Positions 4,254-6,913 of a DNA stretch of 6,913 bases are shown one piece after another. The stretch spans positions 1-6,913 of the forward strand of contig CBIFVZ010000128.1 in the NCBI GenBank assembly GCA_966185765.1. The letters are read 5' to 3'. Numbering within the stretch: the first letter of the stretch is position 1; each line of letters starts with the position of its first letter. The notes under the pieces are model-generated. The model saw only the letters and a program-made list of their open reading frames with translations, did not search any database and had not been told where the DNA came from. Both the position numbers and the translations under genes were made by a program. Source of the stretch: CBIFVZ01 sp966185765 (lineage in GTDB: Bacteria; Pseudomonadota; Gammaproteobacteria; Enterobacterales; Enterobacteriaceae).

Positions 4254-6875
4254 TTAGCGAGGGAGGGCGGTTCCCCACTCGCGCCACTCTTTAGGCTCAT
4301 TATCGAGCAGCAGGAAGTGTTTACCCGGCTGGGCTTTAGGCGCAAGCGGCGTGCCAGGCGGGGTCGCAAACTGAATACCGCCGCGGATAAACTGATTGAA
4401 CGTTCCCGTTTTCACTACACCGCCGATAAGCCCAAAGTCAAGGTTGTAACCTGAGGCCAGCCAGAATACTGAGCTGTTGCGTACCAGATGCTGATAGCGT
4501 TTACTGATGCGCAACTCCACCATCACGCGGTCGGACAGATTGCCAAGGCGCATACCGGTGACAGTTCCGACTTCCAGGCCGCGGAACAGCACAGGTGTGC
4601 CGATGTCCAGTGAACCGGCATCCGGAACTTCCACCACAATATTCAGGCCATCAAGATAGCGTGAATCGGTGATAGTGGTTTCCTGAATCTCAAAGTCGCG
4701 GCGCGGGCCACCGTGACCAGGTTCAACATTAATGTACGGCTGCAAAATCGTATCCAGATTTTCGACTCCTGCGGGCGAAAGCTTCGGCGTAATGACGGAG
4801 AAGCGTGTGCCTCCGCGTGCGAAATTACTGACATATTCCGGATACAGTACGGCTGTTGCCTGAACTTCGCTGCGATCGGTTAGTAGTTTCAGTGACTCTA
4901 CCTGCCCGATATCGATGCCCAGATAGCGAATAGGCATGCCTTCTGAAAGCTTACCGGCGTCAAACGCGTGCAGCGTTATCTGGCTTCCCACGGCGCGGGC
5001 GGAGGTTTCTGATGGATACAGCACGCGCTTACGGCCCTTACCCGCTCCCGGGAGATTATCAAAACTGATGGCGCCCTTGAGCGCACGCGACAGCGGTGAG
5101 GCCTGCACCGTCAGCCCGTTGCCGTTAAGCTGCACTTTCGCGCCGCCCTCAGCCCAGAATACGCTGTCAGGCGTCAGCAAATGGCGATATTGCGGCTTAA
5201 TATGCACATCAATATCAAAGGCGCTGCTACGTGGGCGAATGGCGATAACTTCACCGACCTCAAACTTACGATACAACACCACTGAGCCTGCCTGTACATC
5301 AGGCAAACTGGCAGCAGAGAGTGTTAACGTAGGTGTTGGCAGCTCCCCCTGGTTGTTTTCCACTGCGCGCTCAAGGTTGGCATACAGTGGATAGGTGGTT
5401 TTCATCGCACCACTCTTGCCTGGCAGCACGCGAATGCCGCCGTTAACCCATTCGCTGGCGCTGGCCCCGAGGAACTCCACACCATCGAGGCCAACTTTCA
5501 CGTCTACACGGCTGTTGACGACGAACTTGCTGTCGCCTTTAATCAACGCTTTGTACTGCGGGTCAATAGCGACAGAGAAGTTGACGCCTTTTGCGGTGAG
5601 TTCGCGTTCCACGACCTGGCCTACCTGCACACCATGTAACAGTAGCGGTTGGCCGGCATCAATGCCGTAACTTTCCGGGGCGTTGAGGCTGAATTTCAGT
5701 ACGCCCGGCTGTTGCAGCGGTGTTTTGTTTTCAGGCAGGACCACAAAGCTGTCGCGCGGCACGCCTTCGCCGGGTACCAGCTCAAAATGAGTACCGCTAA
5801 GCAGGCTATTGACTCGGGGTTCGCTGAGCGTGAGTTTCGGACTACGTAGCTCAATACGCGTGTCGGTACGCATCAGCTCGACAACGCCTGGGTCAACGGT
5901 CAGTTCACCCGTGACGGTGTTGTCTTTGTTAAGATCAAGACGTGTCAGCTTGCCAACTTCCAGTCCCTGATACATTAACCGTGTACTGTCCGCCTTAAGC
6001 CCGTCGCCGCTGGGTAATGAAAGTTTTATCTGCACGCCACGCTGACTGTGCGCCAGATCTTCGTACAGCGTGAAGCCAGTATCTTGTTTGGCCTGAGGTG
6101 AACCTTCAGGTGAGTCGAAGGCGATAGCGCCATTGACCAGGGCGCTCAGGCTTTCAAGTTCTACCTGCGCGCCATTGATTCCCACATCGGCTTTGACGCC
6201 AGACACGTTCCAGAAGCGACTATCCTGCTTTACCAGGTTGGTGAAACGCCGCTCAATCAGTACATCAATGGTCACCCCCCGGTTACCTGGGTTAATAGCG
6301 TAATCATAAACGCGGCCCACAGGGATTTTTCGAAAATAGACCTGTGAACCGCTGTTAAGCGAACCCAGATCCTGGGATGTCAGGTGGATCATTAACTCGC
6401 CATTGTTGAGGCGATATTTGGGCTGGGTATCAAGTGCGACAAAATGCTCCTGTGGCTCACCCTTGCCGGGCATCATGCCGATATAGTTGCCGCCAACCAG
6501 CGCATCCAGACCCGAGACGCCTGCAAGCGACGCCTTTGGTGTGACCAGCCAGAACTGGGTTTCTGAGCGCAGTGCGTCGCGCATGTCGCTTTTTATGCTG
6601 ACACTCACCTCGATTTTGCTCAGATCTTCGCTTGGACGCACGCTCTGTACGGTGCCAATTTCTACGCCCTGGTAACGTACAGGCGTGCGGCCTGCCACAA
6701 TGCCGTCGGCAGAGACAAAATCAATGGTGACCGTTGTTCCGTGGTCTTGCCAGGTTTTCCAGCCCAGCCACAGCGCAATCAGCAGAGCAATAATCGGCAA
6801 CAGCCAGAAGGGCGAGATACGGCGTTTTGTTTTAATGTTAGCTTCAGTCGGTGAAGCTGGCGTTTCCTGACTCAT
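4254..6875 (-). CDS. letB: LetB, seven-MCE-domain intermembrane lipid tunnel protein
   Basis: LetB (YebT) is anchored in the inner membrane and, in E. coli, forms a hexameric tube of stacked MCE rings across the periplasm for lipid transport. The 873-residue product (E. coli 877) has a short basic N-terminal tail, one membrane segment at about 22-40, and seven MCE domains at roughly 46-149, 159-255, 280-380, 391-485, 513-608, 631-731 and 743-840. Each carries the core motif seen first as TPVRYQGVEIGTV and last as TPVLFRGLEVGTV; domains 2 and 5 have an RK pair where the others have x-Gly. The C terminus (PKEWREWGTALPR) is nearly that of E. coli. Two ATGs lie at the start; I chose 6875 because GGGA lies five bases upstream and the product begins MSQETPAS as in E. 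coli, while the ATG at 6881 overlaps that GGGA. The gene overlaps the end of letA by 32 bases, so translation is probably coupled. Confidence 0.97.
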   Translation of the reverse strand: MSQETPASPTEANIKTKRRISPFWLLPIIALLIALWLGWKTWQDHGTTVTIDFVSADGIVAGRTPVRYQGVEIGTVQSVRPSEDLSKIEVSVSIKSDMRDALRSETQFWLVTPKASLAGVSGLDALVGGNYIGMMPGKGEPQEHFVALDTQPKYRLNNGELMIHLTSQDLGSLNSGSQVYFRKIPVGRVYDYAINPGNRGVTIDVLIERRFTNLVKQDSRFWNVSGVKADVGINGAQVELESLSALVNGAIAFDSPEGSPQAKQDTGFTLYEDLAHSQRGVQIKLSLPSGDGLKADSTRLMYQGLEVGKLTRLDLNKDNTVTGELTVDPGVVELMRTDTRIELRSPKLTLSEPRVNSLLSGTHFELVPGEGVPRDSFVVLPENKTPLQQPGVLKFSLNAPESYGIDAGQPLLLHGVQVGQVVERELTAKGVNFSVAIDPQYKALIKGDSKFVVNSRVDVKVGLDGVEFLGASASEWVNGGIRVLPGKSGAMKTTYPLYANLERAVENNQGELPTPTLTLSAASLPDVQAGSVVLYRKFEVGEVIAIRPRSSAFDIDVHIKPQYRHLLTPDSVFWAEGGAKVQLNGNGLTVQASPLSRALKGAISFDNLPGAGKGRKRVLYPSETSARAVGSQITLHAFDAGKLSEGMPIRYLGIDIGQVESLKLLTDRSEVQATAVLYPEYVSNFARGGTRFSVITPKLSPAGVENLDTILQPYINVEPGHGGPRRDFEIQETTITDSRYLDGLNIVVEVPDAGSLDIGTPVLFRGLEVGTVTGMRLGNLSDRVMVELRISKRYQHLVRNSSVFWLASGYNLDFGLIGGVVKTGTFNQFIRGGIQFATPPGTPLAPKAQPGKHFLLLDNEPKEWREWGTALPR

Positions 6876-6913
6876 GTGCATCCCAAAGTAAGCGGCTGTC
6901 CAGCCATTCCACA
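6844..6913 (-). CDS. letA: LetA, C-terminal end (partial, cut by window edge)
   Basis: The last 22 codons of a minus-strand gene are visible, reading EWLDSRLLWDAHESGNASFTD and then TGA at 6844-6846. LetA (YebS) is the PqiA-like multi-pass inner-membrane partner of LetB, and in E. coli lies directly upstream of letB. The frame is chosen because D-x-R-L-x-W-D resembles the C terminus of PqiA-family proteins, and because translating the recalled E. coli letB start in this frame gives an almost identical ending. The other two frames are also open or nearly so over this short stretch, so the choice is an inference. The gene continues beyond 6913. Confidence 0.75.
   Translation of the reverse strand, partial: VEWLDSRLLWDAHESGNASFTD

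Noticed and set aside
4936..5670. Two long plus-strand open frames (152 and 91 codons) inside letB
   Set aside because: They are antisense to a secure, conserved gene, have no ribosome sites worth the name, and their composition follows letB codon structure.

Overview
The window is chromosomal DNA from a motile member of the Enterobacteriaceae, of the Escherichia/Citrobacter/Enterobacter/Kluyvera type. The minus strand carries the block letA-letB-rsmF-yebV-yebW in the E. coli order, and I can align every product to its E. coli counterpart from memory. The genus cannot be fixed from the sequence alone.

Layout from left to right. Bases 1-150 are an AT-rich leader with a good sigma-28 (FliA) promoter. 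Bases 151-1791 (+) encode a complete 546-residue methyl-accepting chemotaxis protein (MCP) that starts at GTG, followed by two tandem hairpins, the second of which is an intrinsic terminator. Bases 1792-2065 are a convergent intergenic region with further secondary structure but no gene that I can support. Then, all on the minus strand, come yebW (2066-2257), yebV (2357-2596), rsmF (2693-4147), letB (4254-6875) and the last 22 codons of letA, cut by the window edge at 6913.

The minus-strand genes fall into at least three expression units. letA-letB is a translationally overlapping pair that builds the MCE-protein tunnel (lipophilic envelope-spanning tunnel) between inner and outer membrane. 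rsmF, the 16S rRNA m5C1407 methyltransferase, is separated from letB by a GC-rich hairpin and has its own candidate extended -10 promoter; it may be read on into yebV. yebV ends in a likely terminator, after which yebW has its own candidate promoter of sigma-S type. yebV and yebW encode small proteins of unknown function (DUF1480 and DUF1482).

The MCP is the accessory element. It sits beside yebW, where E. coli K-12 has pphA; its sensory half is AT-richer to the eye than the neighbouring genes; and its periplasmic domain lacks the second ligand arginine of Tsr/Tar. Its signalling hairpin aligns to E. coli Tsr with a constant offset of 10 residues, but has Asn in place of the trimer-contact Phe, Tyr in place of a minor methylation site, and DWAQF instead of NWETF at the C terminus. 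I see no CRISPR array, insertion sequence, tRNA or rRNA, and no clearly new multi-gene system.
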